Source: Gongronella butleri
Lineage: Eukaryota; Mucoromycota; Mucoromycetes; Mucorales; Cunninghamellaceae
Reading direction: 5' to 3'
DNA: 64,000 bases
Assembly: GCA_025201375.1 (NCBI GenBank)
Contig: JAIWZP010000009.1
Coordinates: forward strand, 558,001-622,000
This document shows, in pieces, positions 11,797-21,428 of this stretch; position 1 is the stretch's first letter, and every line of letters starts with the position of its first letter. The notes beneath the pieces were generated by a model that did no database searches, was not told where the DNA came from, and saw nothing but the letters and a program-made list of their open reading frames with translations. Made by a program: the position numbers and the translations under genes.

Positions 11797-13060
11797 TCAA
11801 CGCGATCTCTACAAACCACAAGCGCTTTCACCGCGTTCTATCGCTGATTCATTTGAGGTTTCTCACGCGCTGATACTGTATATTGGGCCGTTGTTGCGAG
11901 CTTCACCAAAATGGACAAAATCTTACCCACTTTTTGCTGGGCACATTCACCAGAACTTGTTCATCGGGTCCTATATTCGAGCTAGAGGATACAGAACACA
12001 AAACTCCAATGATGTCAAGTTTTTTCAAAGATCGGGTCATTCAGTCCTGAGAAAATGTATTTTTCGTTAAATCAGGGTCAAATGTAACCCGTAAAGGCTA
12101 ACTCGCCGAGATCTTGACGCGATGTCTCCAAACCACAAGCGCTTTTACCGCGTTTGCCCGCTGATTCATTTGACGTGACTCTCGTGCTGGGGCGCTCAGC
12201 CGTTGCCGCGGTACGAGACAAAATGCTGCTGATCGTACCCCATTTACGCCTATGTAACTAGCGCTTTCTCGTAAACTTGCTCATCTGGTCTCAAATTTGG
12301 ACCAGTTGATGGTAGACCCAATTCTTCAGTGCTGTTACGTTTTTTCGCGAATCGGATCACTCAGTCGCGAGAAAGATCATGATTCATGTTTGGTGGTGAA
12401 ACCCCAGCGCAAAATAATATTTTACGCGTTTCTCTCGATAAGGCTGATTATCTGGCTCCAAATTCAGGTTAGTGGATACTCGACTCAAAAATCCAACAAT
12501 GTCAATTTTTTTCCCAGATCGGATCACTCAGTCCTGAGAAAATGCATTTTTCATAAAATCAGGGCCAAACCAGGATCCAAAAGATTCCTCAAGACTAACT
12601 CAACGAAAACGTGAAGCGATATCCCCAAACTACAAGAGCCTTTACCGCGTTTGCCCACCGATTCATTTGAGGTGCCTCACGTGGGGAGGCGCTCAGCTGT
12701 TGCCGCCGTACGAGGCAAAATGATGTTGATGTTACCCCATTTACGCCTATTAAAATGGCGCTTTCTCAGAAACTCGCTCATCTGGTCCCAAATTTGGATC
12801 AGTTGATGGTAGACCTAGTTCTTCGTTGTTGTTGAGTTTTTTCGCGAATCGGTTCACTCAGTATCGAAAAATCTCGAGATTCGTGTTTGCTAGTGAAAAC
12901 CAGCGCCAAATAATATTTTACACGTTCCTCCCGATGAGCTTGACCATCTGGCTCCAAATTTACACGTACCAGTGGATACTCGAGTCAAAACTTCGATTAT
13001 GATACTGAGTACAGTATTCCTTTTCGCAAATCGGATCACTCATTCTTGAGAAATCTCTAG
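11797..13060. repeat. Three decayed tandem repeat units
   Basis: Units start at about 11797, 12102 and 12597. Each opens with a variant of 'cgccgagatcttgacgcgat', then 'caaaccacaagcgcttttac', then 'gattcatttgaggt'. Units 2 and 3 also share 'ccccatttacgcctat', 'atttggaccagttgatggta' and 'tggatactcgactcaaaa'. Similarity by eye is about 75-80 percent. No frame stays open across units, so this looks like an old non-coding repeat or a dead element. Confidence 0.7.
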
Positions 13061-13461
13061 ATTTACGTATGTTTATGATACTAATACTGTTTAATACGCG
13101 TTTTTCGTGTATCGGGATACGTAAAATACAGAAATGCTTGGTGGATCAGGGGGTGGTGGCAAAGCCACGACAACTTTGATATTTCGGGGGCGTGTGTGTT
13201 CAAAAAAAGCGGGTAGATATCAATGACAGGGTTGTAGACTTCTACAGTTTAGTAGTGAAATCTCCAAAAAAAAAAGCCGATTTTCATCAGCAATGCGAAT
13301 GTTAAACACGGCAAAGCATGATGAGTGGATGGCCTGGAAAACTGGTTTATTAGGCCATTTTGTTGTGTCTTTTTTCAACCTGGAGTTGAAAACCAGATAA
13401 CCAGTGGTGGGTTGAATCATCGTTTGCAGCAAAAAATGAATCCAAAATATCGATATTTTCA
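13061..13461. other. Repeat-block spacer
   Basis: No gene is seen. A segment around 13090-13140 reads through 'gtatcgggatacgtaaaata', close to a segment at 13490-13520. This suggests short duplicated pieces. Confidence 0.4.
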
Positions 13462-13995
13462 CAAATTCAGCGGTGGACTCTCGAAATACAGTATTTCGTG
13501 GATCGGGATGAAATACTGTATGATACTGTAGGCACCGTTCGAAAGAGACACGCTTGCTCGCAAGCGCTTTTCTTCTAAATACGCCTCCAATGGTGCGCCT
13601 GCAGCTTGTACTTCTGGTCGAAACGCCTTTCTATCGTGGTACGGGCGTAAGAGATCACCGTGAACGACGCCGTCGAGTCGTTTCGTCTTGTTGTCGGCGC
13701 CAACGAGCTGATAAGTCCCATTTTGATACGTGCGGGCCACCACAAATGGTCCAATCCATCTGTTCGCGAGCTTTGTGGCCTTGTAGGATTCCAATAACAG
13801 TACCTTGGCCCCTTCTTCATACCGTCGCTTGTGATTGACCTCCGAGTCGTAGCGTTGCTTGGCTTTCTTCTTCGACTGGTCAGAGAGGGCGCGGGCTTCC
13901 GAGCGCAACTTGTCAATGATGCCGCGTACTTGATCGATGCGATCTTGGACTTGTGCTTGTAGATCGCCGGTGCATCTGGTTGGCGAGGCTGTCAA
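13462..13995 (-). pseudogene. Ty3/Gypsy-type integrase C-terminal fragment
   Basis: The minus-strand frame includes a polar helix (RGIIDKLRSEARALSDQSKK) and KRRYEEGAKVLLLES. It then has the GPY/F-type module ANRWIGPFVVARTYQNGTYQL followed by VHGDLLRPYH. This order, ending in an SH3-like module and an H-G-D-x-L-x-P-Y-H block, is characteristic of the C-terminus of Ty3/Gypsy integrases. Nothing upstream (protease, RT, RNase H, catalytic integrase core) is present beyond 13995. The frame runs on past the conserved part into unrelated residues. It is a truncated relic. Confidence 0.75.
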
Positions 13996-14002
13996 TACAG
14001 TA

Positions 14003-14781
14003 GAAGGGCATTAAGTAGCAAGAATGGAGCAAAAAGGGAATGTGCGGAGGAAAAAGGAGCTATCATACATGAGACAAAAAAGAGCAAAACATTCCAGTGT
14101 CACAACGCCGGTGTTGTGTCTGGGCAATCCTTAGGTGAAGTGAGAGACAAAAAAAGAGCAATTGGAGCACCAAGCACCAAGAAAACGCAACAAACGCGTA
14201 AAAAAAAGAAATAATAAAGCAGGATAAAAACCTTTAATAGTTGTTAGTGCACTATTAGGGATATGGATATGTGGACTTACCACTGGCAGACAGTGGTTTA
14301 AACGTGCAAAATAAAAAGAAAAAAAAAGAAAAAAAGCAAAAGGATACAGTAAAGAAAGAAAGGATAGGGGCTGCGAAAAGCAAGAAAAGGGCTAAAATAG
14401 GGGAGAAAAAAAAAAAGGAAAAAGGGGCACACATAAAAAAGCACATTCCTGACACCGGTACTGTATTTGTGTGCAAAGTCCAAAACGGATGAAAATTCTG
14501 CGTTTGTGCATTTGTTGTGGTTGCTGTCTTGCTGAGATGCTGACTGGTTTTTTTTTCAGACGGATGTCCCATGACACCACGAGGCCATGATACAGGCAGG
14601 GCACGCTTCGCGCTCAGCTATGCCCTCCTCAAATTTTGAAAAGGAGGATCTACGAATTGCGATGTTTATTGTTTGGACTGAGAGTAGGTGAACATGATGT
14701 TGTTGTTTTTTAAAAATGAGAAATGAATGAGGATAAAAAATAAGAGAGAGAGAAGTAGAGAGCGGGAGAAGACGTGTCTTT
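14003..14781. other. Intergenic repeat-block edge
   Basis: Downstream flank of ADE13. It holds A-rich tracts and TACAGTA/TACTGTA heptamers at 14345 and 14459. A segment at about 14470-14515 is shared with 61848-61895. No intact gene is seen. Confidence 0.5.
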
Positions 14782-15617
14782 TTACACGGAGAGCTCGGCC
14801 TTTGTCTTTTCCTTGAGGACCTCGGTGTAGGGAGCGAGGGCGACATCGACGTGGTTGGTGATGAAGCTGTCGACTTGCTGGGGCGCGCGGCCGATGAAGG
14901 TGGAGGGGTCGAGGAGGGCGGGGAGCTGTTCCCAGATGGGCTTGAAGTACTCGGTGTTCTTGATGCGCTCGATCAGATCATTTTCACCACCTTCCATCTT
15001 GACGACGTGAGCGGCCTGGTGCGACAGGACGCGGATCTGCTCGTGGCACTCTTGGCGATCGCCGCCGCTCTTGACCATGGCCATGATGACGTTCTCGGTG
15101 GCCATGAAGGGCAGCTCCTGGCGGATACGGCGCTCAATGACCTTGGGGTACACAACCATGCCCTCAAAGATGTTTTGCATCGTGGTGAGCAAAATGTCGG
15201 TGGTCAGGAACGCCTCGGGCAGCGAGATACGGCGGATCGCGCTGTCATCGAGCGTACGCTCGAACCACTGCACGGCGCTGGTCTGGAGCGCGTCGTTGAC
15301 GAGCACCATCAGGTGGCGCGACAACGAGCACACGCGCTCGCAGCGCATCGGGTTGCGCTTGTACGCCATCGCCGAGCTACCAATCTGATCCTTCTCAAAG
15401 GGCTCCTCGACCTCCTTCAAGTTGGCCAACAGACGGATGTCCGTCGCAATCTTGTGCGCCGTGGCGCCAAAGCCAGACAGAGGGTGGAGCACGTCAATGT
15501 CGATCTTGCGCGAGTACGTCTGGCCACACACGGGGTAAGCCTCCTTGAAGCCCGACAATTCCGTCACGAGCTGATCCAATTGCTCAATCTAGACAACCCA
15601 TTTTTAGTGGCCTTGTT

Positions 15618-15670
<53 letters not shown>

Positions 15671-16381
15671 CCTTGTCGTGATCGCCATTGAACAGTGCCA
15701 TGAAGGAAGCCTGGGTACCCGTGGTGCCCTTGACACCGCGGAACTTGAGGTCGTTGCGCGCACGCTCAAAGTTGCGCAGATCCCAGAGCAATTCTTGGAT
15801 CCACAGCGTGGCGCGCTTGCCGACCGTGACCAATTGCGCGGGTTGGAAGTGCGTGAAGCCGAGCGTGGGCATGTCGCGGTACGCCTTGGCAAACTTGCTC
15901 AAAATGTCGATGACGTGCACCAACTTGTTGATCACAATGTCGTACGCATCGCGCAAAATGATCAAATCACCATTGTCTGATTTAAAAAAAAATAAAACGC
16001 GCGTGTCAATGCGCTTTTTAACAGCTGATTTTTTTCTTATTTTTTACCCGTGACATAGCAAGAGGTGGCACCAACGTGGATGATGCCGGCAGCTTTGGGG
16101 GCAACGAGACCAAAGGCATGGACATGGGCCATGACATCGTGGCGGCGCTTCTTCTCCTCCTCAGCCGCGACCTCATAATCAATGTTATCAATGTTGGCGC
16201 GCATTTGATCAATTGCCTCGTCGGTGATATCGCCCAGACCGAGGCGTTGCTCGGCAACAGCCAGGTTGACCCAGAGCTTGCGCCACGTCGTGTAGCGCTT
16301 GTCTTCCGAGAAGTTGTAGGCCATTTCCTTGGAGGCATAGCGAGACACCAAAGGCGACTGGTACTTTGCGTGCGACGACAT
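14782..16381 (-). CDS. ADE13: Adenylosuccinate lyase
   Basis: Three exons, 16381-16048, 15976-15672 and 15588-14782, give 481 aa, matching the usual fungal length of about 480. The enzyme splits SAICAR to AICAR and adenylosuccinate to AMP, each with release of fumarate (purine synthesis, cytosol). The N-terminus ([20 protein letters not shown]) and the loop [16 protein letters not shown] are typical. The fumarate-lyase superfamily signature [11 protein letters not shown] lies near 15340-15390, and the His-containing GFTHFQPAQ is present. Intron 2 carries a 48-nt T run on the plus strand (15620-15667), which is poly(A) after the 5' splice site on the coding strand. The start is 212 bp from that of the divergent helicase gene. 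Confidence 0.96.
15620..15667 (-). repeat. 48-nt homopolymer tract in ADE13 intron 2
   Basis: T run on the plus strand, A run in the transcript, directly after the GTAT donor. Confidence 0.95.
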
Positions 16382-16593
16382 TTCAAAAGTGGAGCGTGTT
16401 TTGTGGAGAAGAAAAAAAAAAGAAAAAAAAAAGATGATCTCTCCAGACCCCCGTCCCTAATTTTTTTTAAAAAAGGGCGAATTGTGTCATTTTTGCGTGG
16501 CTTGTTCTCCGCCCCAAAAGTGGAAAGCAGTAGCTGCATTGATGCATTTTTCTTCTCGACCTTTTTTTTTTCTCGTTTTTTCTTTGCCACGCC
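16382..16593. promoter_or_regulatory. Bidirectional promoter region, ADE13 / MRH4
   Basis: A 212-bp spacer between divergent ATGs. It holds A/T runs and a pyrimidine tract at 16555-16590 before the helicase start. No clear operator was recognised. Confidence 0.55.
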
Positions 16594-18141
16594 ATGCTCA
16601 AACGGTTGCCTGTGCAGCAGCTGTGTCATTTTTCGACGACCGAAGCCGTGCTTTCCAAACGTTCGGCGCTTCGCAAGCCAAATATCTCGACGCTCACCAA
16701 GCACTTGCGACCTGACGGGCTGAATGGGCGACAACGACGCGACCTGCTACGCCAGCAACTCAAAACGAGCAAGCCAGCGTCAACGCGTGCGCCCTATGTG
16801 CCGGTCAAGAGGCGATTGGAGCAAGTGCCGATGAATTTAAAAGAGATCCCTAGCACCAATGTGCGTGAATTGACGGCGTTTCTGTCGCAGCAGTCGTTTG
16901 ACGACCTTGGTCTGCAGCCCGTGGTCCTTGATGCGGCCAAGGGCTATTTAGAACAACAACAGCAACAACAGCAACAGACGCAAGACGATGAAAAGGAGCT
17001 TCGGCCGACGGAAATCCAGGCATTGGCGATCCCGGCCATGCTTGACAGCAAAAAGTCGCCTTACGTGCTTTGTGCGGCCGAGACGGGCTCGGGCAAGACC
17101 CTGGCGTACCTGTTGCCTGTGATTCAGCAGCTCAAGGCCGACGAACAAAAGGCAGGGAGCAAAAAGATGGCATCTTTGCGTCGTTTGGATCATCCGCGTG
17201 CGATTGTGCTCGTGCCCACACGCGAATTGGTGGCGCAGGTGACACATACGGCCAAGCAGCTTGCGCATGTGGCGAAATTCAGATGTTTGGGTCTCGACAG
17301 GATGCCGCGTGGCAAGTTGACGCATTTGCTGGGCTCTGGCCCGGTCGATTTATTGGTTGCCACGCCATCGACATTGCGCCAATTGGTCAATGACCGCGTC
17401 TTGTCGCTTTCTGATACCCGTTATCTCGTCATGGACGAGGCCGACTCGTTGTTTGATGCTGGCTGGGCAGATGATTGCGAACACATCATTCATGCCGTGC
17501 AAAACAAGAACCATCCCAAGCAAGGAGGAGGCCAAGGAGGCATCGCCGTGGCATCCAGGCACCAGATCATTGTCGTGTCAGCGACATTGCCGCGGTCAGT
17601 GCATTCAGCCCTAGACAAATTGTTCCCGACCATGGCCAAGATCACAACACCTTCGCTTCACCGCGCACTGCCCAATCTCAAGCAATCGTTTGTCGATTTG
17701 CAGCGATTCCAGGGTAATCGGCAGCTGGCCCTGCTCGAGGTGCTCAAGAAAAACATCAAGGATGACAAGACCCTGGTCTTTTGCAACACGAAAAAGGCCG
17801 TGGACCTCGTCAGCCATTGGCTCGTGTCAAAGGACGTTCCTGCACTCGCATTGTCCAAAGACGCCGCGCGAAACGACGTTCTCGCGCGATTTGCCGATGC
17901 TTCCAGCGGCGACAATATCCTCATCAGCACCGACATTGCATCGCGCGGCATTGACACCACCTTTGTCGACCATGTCGTCCTCTACGACTTCCCCACCTCC
18001 GTCGTCGACTATTTGCATCGCGTCGGCCGCACGGCGCGCGCTGGCCAGGTCGGCAAGGCTACGTCCCTCATCGGACGCAAGGACAGAATGATGGCCGATC
18101 GCATCCGCAAATCCATTCGCCAGGGCACGGTCATGACGTGA
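16594..18141 (+). CDS. MRH4: Mitochondrial DEAD-box RNA helicase, Mrh4-like
   Basis: Single exon, 515 aa. Helicase motifs appear in order: RPTEIQALAIP (Q motif), AETGSGKT (I, residues 162-169), PTRELVAQ (Ia), TPSTLRQ (Ib), DEAD (II, from residue 281), SAT (III), TLVFCNTKKA (IV), STDIASRGID (V) and HRVGRTARAG (VI). The N-terminus (MLKRLPVQQLCHF, then Arg/Lys/Ser-rich residues lacking acidic ones) is a plausible mitochondrial presequence. The short length, the pre-helicase segment LKEIPSTNVRELTAFLSQQSFDDLGL and the divergent Ia-Ib region fit Mrh4, which acts in mitochondrial large-subunit ribosome assembly. A polyglutamine run at residues 119-126 interrupts the region before the Q motif. Assignment to Mrh4 rather than another mitochondrial DEAD-box protein is likely but not proven. 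Confidence 0.85.
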   Translation: MLKRLPVQQLCHFSTTEAVLSKRSALRKPNISTLTKHLRPDGLNGRQRRDLLRQQLKTSKPASTRAPYVPVKRRLEQVPMNLKEIPSTNVRELTAFLSQQSFDDLGLQPVVLDAAKGYLEQQQQQQQQTQDDEKELRPTEIQALAIPAMLDSKKSPYVLCAAETGSGKTLAYLLPVIQQLKADEQKAGSKKMASLRRLDHPRAIVLVPTRELVAQVTHTAKQLAHVAKFRCLGLDRMPRGKLTHLLGSGPVDLLVATPSTLRQLVNDRVLSLSDTRYLVMDEADSLFDAGWADDCEHIIHAVQNKNHPKQGGGQGGIAVASRHQIIVVSATLPRSVHSALDKLFPTMAKITTPSLHRALPNLKQSFVDLQRFQGNRQLALLEVLKKNIKDDKTLVFCNTKKAVDLVSHWLVSKDVPALALSKDAARNDVLARFADASSGDNILISTDIASRGIDTTFVDHVVLYDFPTSVVDYLHRVGRTARAGQVGKATSLIGRKDRMMADRIRKSIRQGTVMT

Positions 18142-18995
18142 CACCAAGATCCATTTCTCCATGCAAGCCATTTTGCTTGGGGGGCCGCTCTCTTTTTTTT
18201 TTTTTGGCTCACCCTATCCCCAATTGAACAAGGAAGCCAAACACGTGTTTTCCGCGTCTCAATAAAGTCATGGGGTGTCCTCGAAAAGGCAAGTCCCGGG
18301 GGCACACGTTTTTTAATATTATTGCATTGCCCCCATTGTGGGCCCTGGCCCTCATTTCGCAACGCACTTGACGGTCGGGTGTTGTGCGTGGCAAAAAAAA
18401 AAAGCTGTCAAAACACGAAAAAAGCATGAAAATGCACGAGGGGGACCAATTTGGCGGGATAAAAAGTGAGCCAATGGTTGCAGCAAGGATATTCCTATGC
18501 GGCAATGCGGCAATGAGGCAAATGAGGCAGTGGGGGAGCGGGGAAACGGAGGATGCTGCAGCAAAATTGCGGCTGGTATCACCTTTGCGCACATTACTGC
18601 TCAAAAACAAAGTTGCGCCCGGTGCCGCGGGCCCTGCGGCGAGGCGCGAGCGCGCGCGGCGCGCGCGGCACTGGCACGCAACCACGTAAAATACCTGAAG
18701 CAATGCGTGTGAATTGCCTTTTTCATTTCAATTGGGGCATGAATTGGCCAACCCTTTGGCGTGGGCATATGGATCGCGCGGATTTTTATTCGTTAGCATA
18801 AAGGTGGTGGTATCGTTCATAAAAAGAGTGTACAAGAATTCAAATAGAGGCAGCAAAAAATTACATGGTGGAAAGTGGCAAAAACGAGAAAAAAAAATGG
18901 GCGATGGAGGGCCCTCCCTTTTCTACCCCACTCACATGAAGAGCAGAGGGAAATAAGGGCGGGAAGGGTAACATCTAGTGGGGGAGGTTGGGCAA
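18142..18995. other. Intergenic, nothing clear
   Basis: Convergent region after the helicase gene. A GC-rich alternating stretch 'gcgcgcgcggcgcgcgcggc' at about 18650-18669 stands out from the A/T-rich context. No gene is supported. Confidence 0.5.
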
Positions 18996-19247
18996 TTATT
19001 GGGTATCGACTTCGAGGCTGGGGAACGAGACATAATCCTGTTTAAAGGACCATTCGCGCTTGTTGGTGTGCCAGGTGGCAGAGGTGATGGATTGGATGGA
19101 GCTGAAGGATGCAGACCGCTGCAATTCGACGGCGCGCTTCTTTTGCTCGTCCAAAGGATGGATATCGGAGGCCTGGCGTCGGAGCGTTTTCTCCTTGATG
19201 GTCTTTACGTGCTTGGGCTTGTATCGATCACCAAAGAATTGAAGCAT
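18996..19247 (-). CDS. Orphan small protein (83 aa, possibly an extra 5' exon)
   Basis: The frame starts MLQFFGDRYKPKHVKTIKE and ends DYVSFPSLEVDTQ. It is Lys/Arg-rich with Ser clusters and no membrane segment or signal peptide. An acceptor-like CTTTTTCTCAG lies just upstream (19263-19273) and the frame stays open back to it, so a short upstream exon is possible; I could not place it. The low-complexity-free composition and sensible codon use argue for a real gene. I do not recognise the family. Confidence 0.45.
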   Translation of the reverse strand: MLQFFGDRYKPKHVKTIKEKTLRRQASDIHPLDEQKKRAVELQRSASFSSIQSITSATWHTNKREWSFKQDYVSFPSLEVDTQ

Positions 19248-20318
19248 TATTCGTACATAGACTGAGAAAAAGTAAAAAAGGCACCGGAAAAAAAAAAGAA
19301 AGACACATGCGCCTGACCCCTTTTATATCTTTTTTTTTTCCTGACAAAAGTGCCTGAGCTCGAAATAGAACACACACCTTTTTTACCATGAGGAACAAAA
19401 AGGCGGGTAAATTTGGCAGCTGCCTTTTTTTGTTTTTAGACACGGCTGACGGGCAAAGGGATCGACAAAAAATCATGGTCAGACCAGCAGTCTTTTTTTT
19501 TTGTGGCCTCCAGAGAGGTCTAGAAGTCTTGGCCCGTTGTACTATTTTTGTCGTGGGCCATGGCAGCTCCGATTGCAGTCGTGTCACGCCACGAGCGTGA
19601 CACAGCGCTCGCTTTTGTGCTAAACAAAGAACATTTGCACACGCCGCCTCTAAAAAGGGACACCGCCTCCTTTTCGGCAATGAAGGATCCTCCAATTCGT
19701 AAGAAAAAAATGTGGCAAGACAATAGAATGCACAAAAACGTGCAATTCATGGCAACACCAGCCCACCACGCGCCAAACGAGAACCAAACGTGAGCCAAAT
19801 GAGAGCCAAATGGCAAAAATAGATACAATGTTCGCGCTCTTTTTAGATATTCTGCAAGGGATGACGCGTTGCTTAATTGCAGGAGGGGTCCAGCCTTGCA
19901 TGGGCATGATCCCCACACTGACGGTCAATCATGATGAGCCTTTTTACAACCTTGGCATCGGCAAACGGACGTCTTTTGGCAAAGATCGGCAAGATCATCC
20001 ACCCAAAAATAAAATTTGCGCGTGGCCCCCTCAAAGCAAGGTCTGTGACCAGCCTCTGACAGGTGTCAATGGTTGGCTCTCCCTCGCTTCCTCTTTTTTT
20101 TTTTGGCTGCTTTCTGCTCTTTTTTTGCATACATTGCTATTGGCCTGCGATGGGGGTGGGGGGACGCGACTGGCCATCCATACAGCCTGGCTTTCACAAT
20201 CCCTCCCTAATTGCTTTTTAGTGCGTCATTTAGGTCTTCGATGAGCACTTGGAAAGCACTTGTTTCATCCCTGGACTCCCTTTTTTTGTCAAATCAGCTT
20301 TTTATTGTTTTTCCAAGC
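19248..20318. other. Intergenic, nothing clear
   Basis: About 1 kb with scattered A/T runs. A near-perfect inverted repeat 'gtgtcacgccacgagcgtgacac' at 19588-19610 could fold as a hairpin. A short degenerate direct repeat ('gccaaacgagaaccaaacgtgagccaaatgagagccaaatggc') lies at 19772-19814. No gene is supported. Confidence 0.5.
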
Positions 20319-20855
20319 TTAATACAGCAGATAAATCACCTCAATGGGCACAAGCTTGGCAGTGTCGTCCTGATCATAGTAACGGGAACGTGATTTCTTG
20401 CGTCGTGGGCGCCAGTCGCTGTCCGTCAAGGGGGTGTCTTCTTTTTCAATGATCAACGACGATGTCACCGTGTTTTTTGTATCTGGCCACTTGATTTCAT
20501 TGTCATTGTCGTCGTCTAGGCCCTCGATGATCGAGCGGTGCAAGAGCGAGGGGAACCAATGTTCCTCCAAGGCGTTTTCGTCTTCATCGACCCAATAGTC
20601 ACCATCGTCACCGTCGCCCACGTCGTCCATGGCCTCGTCCTGCATGTCGTCGGTATCGCTGATGCTGTCCACATCACTGATATTGTACTCGCTAGGCACC
20701 TCCAGCATGTGCGGCGTCAAGGACGGGTCAAAAATACTATGATTGCCGGCCAAAAGGATGCCGACCTCGCCCTCGTCAAGCTCGCGCACCACCACCGACG
20801 AATAGTGCGTGGACCCGTCGCTGTACGTGGTGTGGCTCGTGTAGCTGTAGCTCAT
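20319..20855 (-). CDS. Orphan acidic protein
   Basis: Single exon, 178 aa, from the ATG at 20855. The N-terminus is Ser/Tyr/Thr-rich (MSYSYTSHTTYSDGSTHYSS). A hydrophobic patch follows (EVGILLAGNHSIFDPSLTPH). The middle is strongly acidic (many Asp in DTDDMQDEAMDDVGDGDDGD) and a basic cluster RPRRKKSRSR could act as a nuclear localisation signal. There are no transmembrane segments. It has no intron, unlike most neighbours. I do not recognise the family; a nuclear role is only suggested by the basic cluster and acidic tract. Confidence 0.55.
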   Translation of the reverse strand: MSYSYTSHTTYSDGSTHYSSVVVRELDEGEVGILLAGNHSIFDPSLTPHMLEVPSEYNISDVDSISDTDDMQDEAMDDVGDGDDGDYWVDEDENALEEHWFPSLLHRSIIEGLDDDNDNEIKWPDTKNTVTSSLIIEKEDTPLTDSDWRPRRKKSRSRYYDQDDTAKLVPIEVIYLLY

Positions 20856-21428
20856 GACTCAACAAAAACAATGAGTTTGGTATATAAAGACGCTAAAAAA
20901 GTGTAAACAAACAAGAAAAAAAACGACAGTGCGAAAAGAAAAAGAGATGAATAAAAATGTGGCCAGTTGCATGAATTTTTTTAGGTGCGCAACCCTTGCA
21001 ACGGACAAAAATCCAGCCTCGCTCATTGGCCAGTCGTGCTTGAACGGAAAAAATCTAAAATCTTGTTTGGCATCCCCACCTCCCCCTACTCTAATTGTGT
21101 CATCCTGGTTCATGTTGCTGCTCTAGCGTCAATGTAGTAAGCACATCATGGACACGCCCCCTACTGTTCTTTAGAAACAAGAAGCGCGTTCATCCAGGGA
21201 GAAGCATGGGACGTTTTCCTCTCCTTTTCTTCGCCCAGTGGCCACTGACACTCATCGCACGACATGCAAAAAGTAGGGCCGCTCTCACACACACACCTCC
21301 CTTTCCAAACTCCTCACGATTGATTAAAATGAAAAAAAGGGCCCTCCTTCCCATTTTTGATTTTTTTTTCCTCTTTTCTCCTCTTTCTCTTCATTCTTGG
21401 GTGGGACGAACCGTGCCACCATTGAAAT
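20856..21428. promoter_or_regulatory. Divergent spacer, orphan acidic gene / RhoGAP
   Basis: 573 bp between divergent starts, with a TATATAAA-like stretch at 20879-20887 (reads 'tatataaag' on the plus strand). A CT-rich tract at 21360-21415 precedes the RhoGAP ATG. Confidence 0.45.

Noticed and set aside
14851..15681. 276-codon plus-strand frame opposite ADE13
   Set aside because: It is the antisense of a well-conserved enzyme and ends in a homopolymer-derived run.
18620..18680. GC-rich alternating tract as a possible structured RNA
   Set aside because: Simple CG/GC alternation can fold, but no conserved stem-loop layout was recognised.
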